Positions 33,471 to 44,451 of a stretch of DNA of 64,000 bases are shown piece by piece. The notes under the pieces were generated by a model that searched no databases, was not told the DNA's origin, and worked only from the letters and a program-made list of their open reading frames with translations. The number at the start of each line of letters is the position of its first letter. Within the stretch, counting starts at the first letter, position 1. Source of the stretch: Cordilura impudica (lineage: Eukaryota > Arthropoda > Insecta > Diptera > Scathophagidae); assembly GCA_963682025.1 (NCBI GenBank), contig OY821517.1:302305344-302369343 (forward strand). Reading direction: 5' to 3'. Position numbers and translations under genes: made by a program.

Positions 33471-34262
33471 ACAAGTAAGAAAATTATAGTCGGTCTAGAC
33501 CGACTATACGATACCCTATACCATGCGTTTAGAAACCCTATCTCTTAGGCCCAACTAACTGGACATTGAAAATAAGCAAAAACCAAATTTGAGTGGGATT
33601 TTTATTAATTTTTTTGGCTGCAGACATGAAAAAGTTCATATCGGATGCTATATCTATAAAGGGACTAGGTCCAAAAACGGACCGATCCTGATCATGTTTG
33701 GTAAAGTCTCTTGTATATTGCAAAAATATATACCAACAAAATTTGAGAAGAATCAGTGAAATATTTTTGTTTTTTAATAGATTTAAGTGAAGATCGGGAA
33801 GCAGCTCTATATGGGGTCAAAGGTATCATTTTTGGACTACTTATTAGTGGATGTAATGAACGCATACAAACCCAATTTGAGTAAGATCTATATGACAATT
33901 TGGATCTTATGGCAATTTATGACGATTTCATATGGGTAATTTGTATGGGGGCTAGGTCTGAACATGGACCGATTCTCACCAATTTCAATAGCGTTCATCC
34001 CATGGCCGATAAAAGCTTATATACCAAATTTCATCAAAATATATTCATATTTGCGACCTGCAGTTTGATTACAAGCTTTACATGGACACACAGACGGACG
34101 GACGGACGGACGGACGGACGGACATTGTTAAATCAACTCAGAAAGTGATTCTGATTCGATCGGTATAATTAAAGATGGGTCTAGGTCAAATATTTTTGGT
34201 TGTTACAAACAGCAGCACAAAGTCATTATACCCAAACCACATAGTGGTATAGGGTATAAAAA
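33471..34262 (-). mobile_element. HINE copy 9 (reference copy)
   Basis: Best copy to describe the family (~790 bp, no coding). Read on the plus strand: ACAAGTAAGAAAATTATAG; palindrome AGTCGGTCTAGACCGACT; subterminal ATACCCTATACCA; body; a GGAC microsatellite followed by CATTGTTAAATCAACTCAGA; CCACATAGTGG stem; then TGGTATAGGGTAT, the exact reverse complement of the left subterminal block. Subterminal inverted repeats, terminal palindromes, a central GTCY microsatellite next to a GATTTAGCGATGTCCGT-like core, and T/T flanks match what is known of INE-1/DINE-1 (Helentron-associated, non-autonomous). Frames of 60-90 codons recur in the same place in every copy only because the copies are similar. 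Confidence 0.92.
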
Positions 34263-34283
34263 TATAAATGAAAATAAAAAAAA

Positions 34284-35086
34284 AACAAGTAAGAAAATTA
34301 AAGTCGGTCTAGACCAACTATATGATATCCTATACCATGCGTTTAGAGACCCTATCTCTCAAGCCCAACTAACTGGATATAGAAAATAAGCATAAATCAA
34401 ATTTGAGTGGGATTTTTATTAATATTTTTGGATGCAGATATCAAAAAGTTCATATCGGATGATATATCTATATGGGGACTAGGCCCAAAAATGGATCGAT
34501 CCTGACCATGCTTGGTAAAGTCTCTTGTATTTTGCAAAAATATATGTATACAAACAAAATTTGAGAAGAATCAGTGCAATATTTCTGTTTTTTTTTTATA
34601 GATTTAAGTGAAGATCGGGAAGCAGCTCTATATGGGGCCTATGACTAAGAGTTGTCCCATAGGCATCATTTTTGGACTAATGATTAATGGATGTAACAAA
34701 CACATACAAACCAAATTTGACTAAGATTTATGTGATAATTTGGATCCTATGGCAATTTATGGTGACTTCATAGGGGTCATTTGTATTGAGGCTAGGTCTG
34801 AACATGAACCGATTCTCAGCAATTTCAACACCGTTCATCCTATGGCCGATAAAAGCTTATATAGCAAATTTCATCAAAATATGTTAATTTTTGCGACCTG
34901 CAGTTTGATTACAAGCTTTACATGGACACACAGACGGACGTACGGACATCGTTAAATCGAATCAGATAGTGATTCTGATTCGATCGGTATAATAAAAGAC
35001 GGGTCTAGGTGAAATATTTTTGGTAGTTACAAACAGCAGCACAAAGTCATTATACCTAAACCACATAGTGGTATAGGGTATAAAAA
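34284..35086 (-). mobile_element. HINE copy 10
   Basis: Starts 21 bp after copy 9 in the same orientation. More diverged (palindrome reads AGTCGGTCTAGACCAACT; only two GGAC-type units), so the pair is not a recent tandem duplication. Confidence 0.88.
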
Positions 35087-35094
35087 TATTACAA

Positions 35095-35440
35095 AAGAAA
35101 AACGAGTCAGTCAGGACCCCCTGTACGATACCGTATACGATGAGTTTCGGAAGAGGCTTTTAGATCCAATTTTACTGAGAATAAAATTGGGAATAGAAAA
35201 TAAGTATAAACCTAAGTTGATATTAAATAGTTACTACAAAGTTCATGTTGGTTGCTATCCTTATGTGAGGACTAGGTCAAAAAATTGGAATATCTGGACC
35301 ATAATTAATAATGGCACTTATTTTTCTCAAAAACATATGTAAAACCATCAGGATAATAATAATCGGTCTAGACCGTGTATACGACATCCTATACCATGAT
35401 TTCAGAGAAAGGCTCTTAGGTACCAACTCTAGTAGTGAAT
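35095..35440 (-). mobile_element. Two HINE relics
   Basis: 35095-35345 keeps TACGATACCGTATACGATGA, the body and a GGACTAGGTC-like block. A second start, AATCGGTCTAGACCGTGTAT, with CATCCTATACCATG, is at 35363-35440. Both are truncated and strongly diverged. Confidence 0.6.
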
Positions 35441-35745
35441 GACGAAATATTCACTGACTTTTTAGCCTTATGTCCGGAGACTTTCTTATGCGGTAGATTT
35501 TCCCTTTTGCTGGAAGGCTGCCGATGTCCAACCAATCTCTGAAAAGGGTGAGGCTAATAACCCTGAAAATTACCGTCCAATTACAATCTGCTCTGCAATC
35601 TCAAAAGTGATGGAGAACATGATCAATTATCTAGAGGCCAATTCACGCCATAATGATTGACAGTATGGCTTTCGTATAAATCGGTCTACGGGAGATCTGT
35701 TAGCTCTTCTTTCTGAGTGCTGGAGTCGATCCATTGACATTTTTT
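35441..35745 (+). pseudogene. LINE reverse transcriptase fragment (NPENYRPI block)
   Basis: Plus-strand frame reads WKAADVQPISEKGEANN, then NPENYRPITICSAISKVMENM, then (after a stop at 35659) QYGFRINRSTGDLLALLSECW. This is the N-terminal part of a non-LTR retrotransposon RT: the 'YRPI' and 'QYGFR..RSTGD' motifs precede the first catalytic Asp. Later RT segments of what looks like the same family lie at 38515-38320 and 37740-37455 (minus) and 38590-39010 (plus), so pieces of at least two copies are scattered here. No tail or target duplication found. Confidence 0.75.
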
Positions 35746-35911
35746 GATTCACATTTATTGATGCACTCAATACACATTTGTTTTTGTTAAAGCACTTAGT
35801 CATAGGCAGTGTATTCTAATATATAAACACGCAGCACTCAGCACTAAGCAATACAAAATACACGAACAATTTTGTCTTTTTATTTTGTTGTTGTGTAAAA
35901 AACAATTAGAA

Positions 35912-36688
35912 ACAAGTAAGAAAATTATAGTCGGTCTAGACCGACTATACGATACCCTATACCATGCGTTTAGAAACCCTATCTCTTAGGCCCAACTAAC
36001 TGGACATTGAAAATAAGCAAAAACCAAATTTGAGTGGGATTTTTATTAATTTTTTTGGCTGCAGATATGAAAAAGTTCATATCGGATGCTATATCTATAA
36101 AGGGACTAGGTCCAAAAATGGACCGATCCTGATCATGTTTGGTAAAGTCTCTTGTATTTTGCAAAAATATGTACAAACAAAATTTGAGAAGAATCAGTGC
36201 AATATTTTTGTTTTTTAATAGATTTAAGTGAAGATCGGGAAGCAGCTCTATATGGGGTCAAAGGGATCATTTTTGGACTACTCATTAGTGGATGTAATGA
36301 ACGCATACAAACCCAATTTGAGTAAGATCTATATGACAATTTGGATCTTATGGCAATTTATGTCGATTTCTTATGGGTAATTTGTATGGGGGCTAGGTCT
36401 GAACATGGACCGATTCTCACCAATTTCAATAGCGTTCATCCCATGGCCGATAAAAGCTTATATACCAAATTTCGTCAAAATATATTCATATTTGCGACCT
36501 GCAGTTTGATTACAAGCTTTACATGGACACACAGACGGACGGACGGACGGACATTGTTAAATCAACTCAGAAAGTGATTCTGATTCGATCGGTATAATTA
36601 AAGATGGGTCTAGGTCAAATATTTTTGGTTGTTACAAACAGCAGCACAAAGTCATTATACCCAAACCACATAGTGGTATAGGGTATAA
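35912..36688 (-). mobile_element. HINE copy 11
   Basis: Young-group copy with a short (GGAC)4 tract. Its right end GGGTATAA runs directly into the left end ACAAGTAAGAG of a different HINE subfamily. Confidence 0.92.
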
Positions 36689-37156
36689 CAAGTAAGAGTG
36701 TTAAATTGGGCTGTGCCGAATATTTAGTACCCTCCACTCGTGTTCTCTTTTTTATTTTTGTTTTGTTTTGAAAACAACAAAATCAACAAGCAATCAAATA
36801 TGAGTATTCATGGCTGATACATACATACATCACTAGTTTTAGTTTTTTATATGAAATTTTGACGGAGCATCTTTACATTTAGATGATCTAGAGAATCAAA
36901 ATTCATTACCAAACTGCTGAAGATTATGACGAACTTTTTAAGCCTATGTAGTGCGACGCACTCGGCCTATTGCAGACAGAAGAATGTTTTCAACAGACAG
37001 ACAGACAAACAGACAGACGGACATTGCCAAATCGATTTCTCCTTTTATTGAGATCAAGAATATAGTTATACGGGGTCTCCGGAAATTATTTCAATGAGTT
37101 GCGAACGGATTAACAAATTGATATATACCCTCTGCACAATGTGGAAGGTATAAAAA
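36689..37156 (-). mobile_element. HINE subfamily 2
   Basis: Shares only the ends and layout with the main family: ACAAGTAAGAG left; CAGACAGACAGACAAACAGAC microsatellite then GGACATTGCCAAATCGATTT core near 37019; right end TATACCCTCTGCACAATGTG...GGTATAAAAATA. The body is unrelated (TTAAATTGGGCTGTGCCGAA, GTACCCTCCACTCGTG). About 470 bp. Confidence 0.75.
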
Positions 37157-37247
37157 TATATCTTGAGATTTTCGAAAGTACTGGAATTATTTGGAATTCA
37201 TCAATAAAAAAAAGAAAACAAAACCCTAGCAAGAACAAAATAAATTC

Positions 37248-37460
37248 AGAACAAGACAATTTAAGTCAGTCTACATCGACTATATGACACCCTATACCAT
37301 GCTACCCTGTACCATTAAAAGCATGAACCAAATGTAAATGGTATTGTTATTAATTTTCGTCGTGCAGATATGACAAAGTACACATCGGATTTTATTTTTC
37401 TATTGGGACCAGGTCAAAAATTGAACCGATCATTACTAAATTTAGTAAAGTCACTTAATT
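37248..37460 (-). mobile_element. HINE relic
   Basis: AAGTCAGTCTACATCGACTA, ACACCCTATACCATG and GTGCAGATATGACAAAGTAC mark a decayed left half; the right half is missing, replaced by LINE sequence. Confidence 0.65.
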
Positions 37461-37740
37461 TTTTTGGAAGGAACATTCCTCAATACCTATACCATCCATA
37501 TATACAGATGGCATTGTTGAATCCATGGCACTATGAGTCATCAAACAGCACTGAGTATTCTGCGCATTAAAATCAATCGCTTTACCCCACTCGGAGATTA
37601 TTAACAGGTCTGGATTGAGTGTGTCATTAATTGTCAGCCATTTGCCCCCAACCTCCAAATGGCTTAAAGGAAAATGAATGACAAATGTTACTGTCATCTG
37701 CGAAAGATTATCTTATATATTAAAAGAATTTATGAATAAA
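37455..37740 (-). pseudogene. LINE reverse transcriptase fragment (post-FADD region)
   Basis: The minus-strand frame carries VIHFPLSHLEVGGKWLT, then a DTLNPDLLIISEWGKAIDF block, then NAQNTQCCLMTH. This is the segment right after the FADD catalytic motif in a jockey/I-like LINE family ('ISEWG...DFNA.KTQCC'). The FADD motif itself appears degraded at the upstream edge (about 37695-37720). Confidence 0.7.
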
Positions 37741-37878
37741 CTTTGCATTCAAGATTTTTTTCAATATTTTTCTTCTCTCAAACCTCTATAACTAGAGTTC
37801 TAATTAACGTAGGCTGTTGACATATGTCTAAGAACACTCAGTGGATCAAGCTCCTTCTTTTGAGCTATTAACTGCTTA
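37741..37878. other. Short unannotated spacer
   Basis: No recognised element. Confidence 0.4.
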
Positions 37879-38094
37879 AATTCGTTGGGTTTGAGGAAAG
37901 TTATGCGTGGAGAATCAACTTTACTTTTACTGTACGTTAACTTATCTTGGCATATTTTGGCATTACTGTATGTTAACTTCTCTTGGTAAATTCGTTGGGT
38001 TTGAGGAAAGTTATGCGTGGACAATCAACTTTACTTTTACTGTACGTTAACTTATCTTGGCATATTTTGGTATTACTGTACGTTAACTTCTCTT
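37879..38094. repeat. ~110-bp direct tandem duplication
   Basis: AATTCGTTGGGTTTGAGGAA starts at 37879 and again at 37989. The two copies differ at only a few positions. A shorter inner repeat, CTGTACGTTAACTTATCTTGG / CTGTATGTTAACTTCTCTTGG, recurs inside each. Confidence 0.8.
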
Positions 38095-38143
38095 TTTTTT
38101 TTTTTGGCGCCCTATGCTCCAGTGGGAGTTAGAGGAACATATA
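38095..38143 (-). mobile_element. Very short LINE tail with target duplication
   Basis: A ~14-T run followed by GGCGCCCTATGCTCCAGTGG, flanked by TAACTTCTCTT (38084-38094 and 38144-38154). On the minus strand this is a ~35-bp retrotransposon 3' end plus poly(A). It inserted in the tandem duplication. Confidence 0.75.
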
Positions 38144-38319
38144 TAACTTCTCTTGGCAGATTTTGATATTATATAATAAAAATTAATATAATGCTGCGGA
38201 GCAGCACGGGTCCTCTAGTATAGAATTAAAAGTTTAACCAAGAAGGTCGCTCAGAAAGATAAGGAAAAGAGAAGAAGAAAGAACGACACCCTAGGGTACC
38301 CCTGAATTAAGCTAAAATT

Positions 38320-38515
38320 CATTAGATGAGATCCCCATTAATAACAAAAGGTATTGTGCGGTCTCTGAGAAAACGCGATATAAATCGAGAGAAGTAAATG
38401 CCGAAACCAAATGCAATAAGCTTTGATATCAATGCACCGTGCCACAGACGATCGAACGCCTTGGAAAAAAAATTAATCTCGAGCCACCACCTTACTTTCA
38501 CCAAAATTGTGAATG
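38320..38515 (-). pseudogene. LINE reverse transcriptase fragment (first catalytic Asp region)
   Basis: The minus strand reads SKAFDRLWHGALISKLIAFG, then FSRFISRFLRDRTIPFVINGD. This is the 'D.SKAFD.V.H' block of a LINE RT. Order on the minus strand (this block, then the post-FADD block at 37.7 kb) is correct for one element interrupted by ~580 bp. Confidence 0.75.
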
Positions 38516-38589
38516 GAAATACATGGCTATGAGAATTCAATGATGTTCGTTGGAACGAGCATGTTTTTCAAGAAAGAAGAAAAAATTAC

Positions 38590-39010
38590 TTCACTCCTTC
38601 TGATCTCCTTAATATCTATACCAATTACATCCGACCGAAAATGGAATACAACTCCCACATACATATGGGCAGGAGCTTCAAAGTCTATCTTGGAGCTAAT
38701 GGACCGTGTACAAAGGAGGGCGTTGTTGCTCATTAATGATAATAGGGTATCTAATTCTATTGACTCGTTGGAACATCGTCGAAATGTAGGTTGTGTAACA
38801 CGGTTCTATAAATACTGCCATGGAAATATTCTTCTGAGATTAGCGAGTTTCAGTTCGCTCTAACTGCTTCTCTATTAGAACACATTCGTTTGTTGTCTAC
38901 TGTCCAGTTGACCGCCCAACGCATTACAGATTAAATTCATTTATCAGTCGAACTAGCTGTATGTGGAATAAACTCATGGCACAAGTCTTTCTAACAGTTA
39001 CAATCTAATA
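38590..39010 (+). pseudogene. LINE C-terminal fragment, opposite strand
   Basis: The plus strand reads YIRPKMEYNS..IWAGASKS-type sequence (here RPKMEYNSHIWAGAS after allowing a shift), LMDRVQRRALLLINDNRVS and DSLEHRRNVGCV..FYKY, then beyond the 38863 stop HSFVVYCPVDRP and SFISRTSCMWNKL. This is the post-RT region of the same LINE family, but inverted relative to the fragments at 37.5-38.5 kb. Confidence 0.7.
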
Positions 39011-39284
39011 AAATTTAAGTCAAATATCCAGAAACACTAATCCCTCTTTCCTTCTTCCTATAACCAATTTTCCTTAAGTCTAAACAATTCACAATGTAGG
39101 GGGCATCCCTTAATAAAAAAAAAACAATATGTGAAAAAAATGGCTCTAGGAAATATCGCCCAATGAAAATCACAAAAAAATATATGAATTATTTATTTGC
39201 AATCTATTAAAAAAAAAAATAAATAAAAAAAAAAATAATAATAAAACTATGTATTATTATAAAAGTATTGTGTACATACTTCTA
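39011..39284. other. Unannotated spacer
   Basis: AT-rich with A/AATA runs at 39206-39245; possibly the 3' tail zone of a LINE. Nothing firm. Confidence 0.35.
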
Positions 39285-40780
39285 TTTTCTATACGGGAGG
39301 TCAGGTATAAGACGTCTTTTCAATTTTCGTATCTCATCAGTATCGTCTAAGAGGCTGATTGCTAAGATATTTGAATGACTTCTTAGTCCATTTAGGTATC
39401 TTACACTGATATTATTAATTTCTTCTCTTATTGTGGGAATACCTAGATCATTATGTATACACTTGTTATTTAAAAACCATTTAGCATTAGTTAATAATCG
39501 TTGTGTTTTCGATTGATATCTCTGTAAAATCTAAATGTTGGATCGGTATGTCCAGATCGGTTTTAGTATAGTTTTGTATAAGATGACCTTATTTGGGGCC
39601 TAATAGCCAATATATTTTTCTTGTTTTGATGTTTAAATGCTCGCGTTTCGTTTTTATATGATCTTTCCAAGTGAGCCTTATGTCTAAATGTATCCCTAGG
39701 TAGTTTTCATTACTAGTTTTAGGGATGCGACTACCATTTAAATACAGAGTTGGACATTCACTTTTTCTTGGAGTGAAAGTAACATGGACCGATTTCTCCG
39801 TATTCACTTTAATGTTCCATTTTAGTAACCAAGATTCCATTATATCAATTGGAGATTCATTAGAATATAGAATTGCAGTGTCATCTGCAATGTGGCGGAT
39901 CTCTCAATATTGGGCATATCCGAAGTAAAAATTGTGTAGAGAACTAGTCATAGAATGCTTTCCTGTGGGACACCTGCTTTAAGAACGCCAAAAGTAGAAT
40001 CTACACCGTTAACATTTACATAGAATGATCTTTCATGTAAATAAGATTTTAAGAATAACTAAAATGGTGCTGGAAGAAGTTGATTTAGTTTATAAAGAAG
40101 GCCATTGTGCCACACTCTATCAAAAGCCTGCTGTATATCCAAAAAAACTGCTGAACAATATTTTTTGCCTTCCCAGGTTCTTGGAATTTCTTCAACAATA
40201 CCGTGGCATTGTTCAGGAGTACCATGCTTATGCCTAAATCCGAATTGGTGATCTGGAATTATGTTTTCCTTTTCTAATATGGGAAGTAATCTTTTCAAAA
40301 GAAGTCTCTCAAATATTATAGAGAATACTGGCAATAAGCTTATTGGTCTGTAAGACGCTACATAATTTTCTGGTTTATTTGGCTTTTGAATTATAATGAT
40401 TTTGGCAGACTTCCTTTGGGACGGGATGTAGTATAATCTCATAATGGAATTATATATTGTTGTTAAATATCTAATAGTAAAAATTTTACAATTTTCGAAT
40501 CAATAGAGCCGGCGATTTCTTATTATTTAGTTTGTTTATAACACTAACAACTTCTGAAGGCGATATGTTTTTAATTGGAAGATCCATTTGACAAGAAACG
40601 TCAGGAAACCTTGATATTTCGTCTAATTGTGACGAATTACTTAGGCTAAAAGGAGCAAACTATTTTTCCAAATAATTTTTAAATTCACTAGTTTGCACTT
40701 TTGATTGGCCAACAAAAATACCCAGTGGCGAAAAAATGGAGCTCTTTTCCCTGCCCGTATTGTCATGCAGTTGTACAAGA
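39285..40780 (-). pseudogene. Jockey-type LINE, reverse transcriptase half, decayed
   Basis: Minus strand, from 40.78 kb down: IIIIQKPNKPENYVASYRPI, SLLPVFSIIFERLLLKRLL, HQFGFRHKHGTPEQCH, AVFLDIQQAFDRVWHNGL (first catalytic Asp), ADDTAILYSNESPID (FADD motif, near 39893), MESWLLKWNIKVNTEKS, a YLGIHLDIRLTWKDHIKTKRE block, RKIYWLLGPK, then tail-end codons near 39290. Frames change several times and stops occur, so it is dead. It parallels the 8.3-8.8 kb fragment. The endonuclease part upstream is missing. Confidence 0.85.
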
Positions 40781-40795
40781 CACTACAGTTATTTT

Positions 40796-41437
40796 TTATA
40801 CCCTATACCACTATGTGGTTTGGGTATAATGACTTTGTGCTGCGGTTTGTAACAACCAAAAATATTTGACCTACACCCATCTTTAATTATACCGATCGAA
40901 TCAGAATCACTATCTGATTCGATTTAACGATGTCCGTCCGTCCATCCGTCCGTCTGTGTGTCCATGTAAAGCTTGTAATCTAACCACAGGTCGCAAATAT
41001 GAATATATTTTGATGAAATTTGGTATTTAATCTTTTATTGGCCATGGGATGAACGCTATTGAAATTGGTGAGAATCGGTCCATGTTCAGACCTAGCCCCC
41101 ATACAAATGACCCCTATGAAATCAACATATATTGCCATAAGATCCAAATTATCATACAAATCTTAGTCAAATTGGGTTTGTATGTATATATTACATCCAT
41201 TAATCAGTAGTCCAAAAATGATTCCTATTGGACAACTCTTAGTCATAGGCCCCATATAGAGCTGCTTCCCGATCTTCACCTAAATCTATCACAAAACAAA
41301 AATATTGCACTGATTCTTCTCAAATTTTGTTTGTATATATTTTTGCAAAATACAAGAGACTTTACCAAACATGGTCAGGATCGGTCCATTTTTGGGCCTA
41401 GTCCCCATATTGATATAGCATCCGATATGAACTTTTT
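40796..41437 (+). mobile_element. HINE copy 12, left part (outer, split)
   Basis: Runs from ATACCCTATACCACTATGTG to ...GATATGAACTTTTT, where a second HINE is inserted. The remainder is at 42205-42366. Confidence 0.9.
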
Positions 41438-42204
41438 ATACCCTATACCACTATGTGGTTTGGGTATAATGACTTTGTGCTGCTGTTTGTAACAACCAAA
41501 AATATTTGACCTAGACCCATCTTTAATTATACCGATCGAATCAGAATCACTTTTTGAGTTGATTTAACAATGTCCGTCCGTCTGTGTGTCCATGTAAACC
41601 TTGTAATCAAACTGCAGGTCGCAAATATGAATATATTTTGATGAAATTTGGTACATAAGCTTTTATCGGCCATGGGATGAACGCTGTTGAAATTGGTGAG
41701 AATCGGTCCATGTTCAGACCTAGCCCCCTTACGAATTACCCCTATGAAATCGACATAAATTGCCATAAGATCCCCATTGTCATATAGATCTTACTCAAAT
41801 TGGGTTTTGTATGCGTTCATTACGTCCATTAATGAGTAGTCCAAAAATGATCCCTTTGGCCCCATATAGAGCTGCTTCCCGATCTTCACTTAAATCTATT
41901 AAAAAACAAAAATATTGCACTGATTCTTCTCAGATTTTGTTTGTATATAATTTTGCAAAATACAAGAGACTTTACCAAACATGATCAGGATCGGTCCATT
42001 TTTGGACCTAGTCCCCATATAGATATAGCATCCGATATGAACTTTTTCATATCTGCAGCCAAAAAAATTAATAAAAATCCCACTCAAATTTGGTTTTTGC
42101 TTATTTTCTATGTCCAGTTAGTTGGGCCTAAGAGATAGGGTCTCTGAACGCATGGTATAGGGTATCGTATAGTCGGTCTAGACCGACTATAATTTTCTTA
42201 CTTG
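41438..42204 (+). mobile_element. HINE copy 13, nested in copy 12
   Basis: A complete young-group copy in the same orientation. Intact copies read GAACTTTTTCATATCTGCAG at the position where this one entered, so the target was the T run. The right junction leaves TTCATATCTGCAG, consistent with insertion between two Ts. Confidence 0.92.
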
Positions 42205-42366
42205 TTCATATCTGCAGCCGAAAAAATTAATAAAAATCCCACTCAAATTTGGTTTATGCTTATTTTCTATATCCAGTTAGTTGGGCCTAAGAGATAGGGT
42301 CTCTAAACGCATGGTATAGGGTATCGTATAGTCGGTCTAGACCGACTATAATTTTCTTACTTGTTT
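42205..42366 (+). mobile_element. HINE copy 12, right part
   Basis: TTCATATCTGCAGCCGAAAA through to the palindrome and CTTACTTGTT; completes the outer copy. Confidence 0.9.
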
Positions 42367-42780
42367 AGCTGTGTACTAAGTATTTATATGAATACATTAC
42401 ATAAGCAAAACAAATTCATTACATAATTTTATGGGCTACTTTTACCATAATGGAAAAAAAAAACTTCTGTATTAAATATTATTTCATTTTGCATAATTTT
42501 AATTGATTCTTGAATCAATTTTCATATGGACAATATTGATTAATTTTTGGTCGTTCTTTTTTTAACATTTTGTATGTTATTGGCCCATTTTTCATATTTT
42601 TGGGCAACATTTTATTATTATTTATTAATTTTTATTTTTTTGTGGCGATTTTTCGTTTTTGTTTTTGCCATTTTTCATATTTTTTTGGCCAAAATTTCAT
42701 ACATTTTTTTTTGGTATTTTTCGTTGGACGATATTTCCCAGAGCCGAATATTTTTGTTTTTCGAAAATTTAAGGGAAGAT
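42367..42780. other. Unannotated T-rich stretch
   Basis: Phe-rich overlapping frames (42547-42809) reflect composition. Nothing recognised. Confidence 0.45.
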
Positions 42781-43080
42781 CCCAGAGCACCTTTATAAAG
42801 GGGGTATGAGGTTTATTTTTGTCAACTGATCACTCGGTGTAATAAACGTATATATATCAAATTTCTAGGTCCTTGGATAATTTAAGTCGATTTCATACGT
42901 ACCATTTGTATGGGAGGCACCGATTTCCACCAATTTAAACTATGGTGGTCATATGGTCGGAAAACGCTTATATACAAATTTTAAACTAAATATATTCATA
43001 TTTTGCGACCTGTAGTTAAATTACAATGTTTACATGGACACAGACGGACAGACACCTGTCAACACAGTGTTATAAGGAGT
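42781..43080 (-). mobile_element. HINE relic
   Basis: Keeps the GTCGATTTCATA...CATTTGTATGGGAGGC, ATATTCATATTTTGCGACCTG and TTTACATGGACACAGACGGA blocks; the ends are gone. Confidence 0.65.
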
Positions 43081-43189
43081 GAGATAAAAAAAAATCTTAA
43101 CATACATAAATTGTAATAATAAGGAAACCACTAGATGTAGAGTTCTTCTTTTTTTTTATTTAATTGAAATTATATTTAAGCCAACAAAA

Positions 43190-43952
43190 ACAAGTAAGAA
43201 AATTATAATCGGTCTAGACCGACTATGCGATACCCTATACCATGCGTTTAGAAGCCCTATCTCTTAGGCCAAACTAACGGGGCATAGAAAACAAGATAAA
43301 CCAAATTTGAGTGCGATTTTTATTAATTTTTTTGGCTGCAGATATGAAAAAGTTCATATCGGATGCTATATCTATATGGGCACTAGGCCTAAAATTGGAC
43401 CGATCCTGATAATGTTTGTTAAAGTCTCTTGTATTTTCCAAAAATATATACAAACAAAATTTTAAAAGAATCAATGCAATATTTTTGTTCTTTGATAGAT
43501 TTAAGTGCAGATCGGGAAGCAGCTCTACATGGGCCTAAGAGTAAGGGTTGTCCCATAGGGATAATTTTTGGACAAACTCAATTTGAGTAAAGATCTATAT
43601 GATAATTTGGATCTTATGGCAATTTATGTCGATTTCATAGGGGTCATTTGTATGGGAACTAGGTCTGAACATGGACCGATTTTCACCGATTTCAATAGCG
43701 TTCATCCTATGGCTTATATACCAAATTTCATCAAAATAGACTCATATTTGCGACCTGCAGTTTGATTACAAGGTTTACATGGACACACAGACGGACAGAC
43801 ACACGGACGGACATCGTTAAATCGAATCAGATAGTGATTCTGATTCAATCGGTATAATAAAAGATGGGTCTAGGTCAAATATTTTTGGTAGTTACAAACA
43901 GCAGCACAAAGTCATTATACCCAAGCCACAAAGTGGTATAGGGTATAAAAAT
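43190..43952 (-). mobile_element. HINE copy 14
   Basis: Complete, moderately diverged: the palindrome is preceded by TATAAT and the end reads CCACAAAGTGGTATAGGGTA. Confidence 0.9.
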
Positions 43953-44451
43953 CATCTCTTAGGTTCTCCTAAACTCCCTTTTCACAAGAGCCCATTATCT
44001 CTCCACTGGCCAAAGGTCTAGACAGTTTGGAGGATTTATCTCACTTGGTACAAGTACAATGTTATTGCTCTTGTGCCACTCAAGAGCCTTCACATCGATT
44101 TGTTTTCAAAGATACAAATAAAACTCTTACGAAAACTGAGAATAGTGGAAATTAGAAGTATAAATGCAAAAAATATTCAAAATTCAAAAATAACGATTGT
44201 TTGTTTGGACAGAGTTGTATCTTCTGAAATTAATACAAAGTAAAGCTGTATGGTACGAAAACTGAATCTAACCACACTGCTCATAGGCCTGACTTTAGGT
44301 GAGTGTGTTAAAGCGCTGACCAAAAAGTGCAAGTACGAGTGTATGTGAAGGTTCATGGTTCAAAACCTCACGGCCGCCCTAAGTAGAAAAAAATTTTCAT
44401 ATAGAAACAATCTATTCAATTAAAACATAACAATTATCACAATGTTCAATA
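43953..44451. other. Unannotated stretch upstream of a ribozyme-like motif
   Basis: No coding recognised. TAGGTGAGTGTG (44296) and GGTTCAAAACC (44357) weakly resemble pol III A and B boxes (see rejected items). Confidence 0.4.

Noticed and set aside
25439..36577. Recurrent 60-90 codon frames (MDLMAIYVDFIGVICMGARS..., ...VQLVGPKR) in many places
   Set aside because: They are translations of the HINE repeat on either strand; frames break freely in older copies and run into the GGAC microsatellite, so no protein is implied.
44289..44385. tRNA-like or SINE head (TAGGTGAGTGTG and GGTTCAAAACC as A and B boxes) upstream of a hammerhead-like motif
   Set aside because: The boxes each have mismatches and I could not draw acceptor or T stems. 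A SINE plus ribozyme would be interesting but is not supported.
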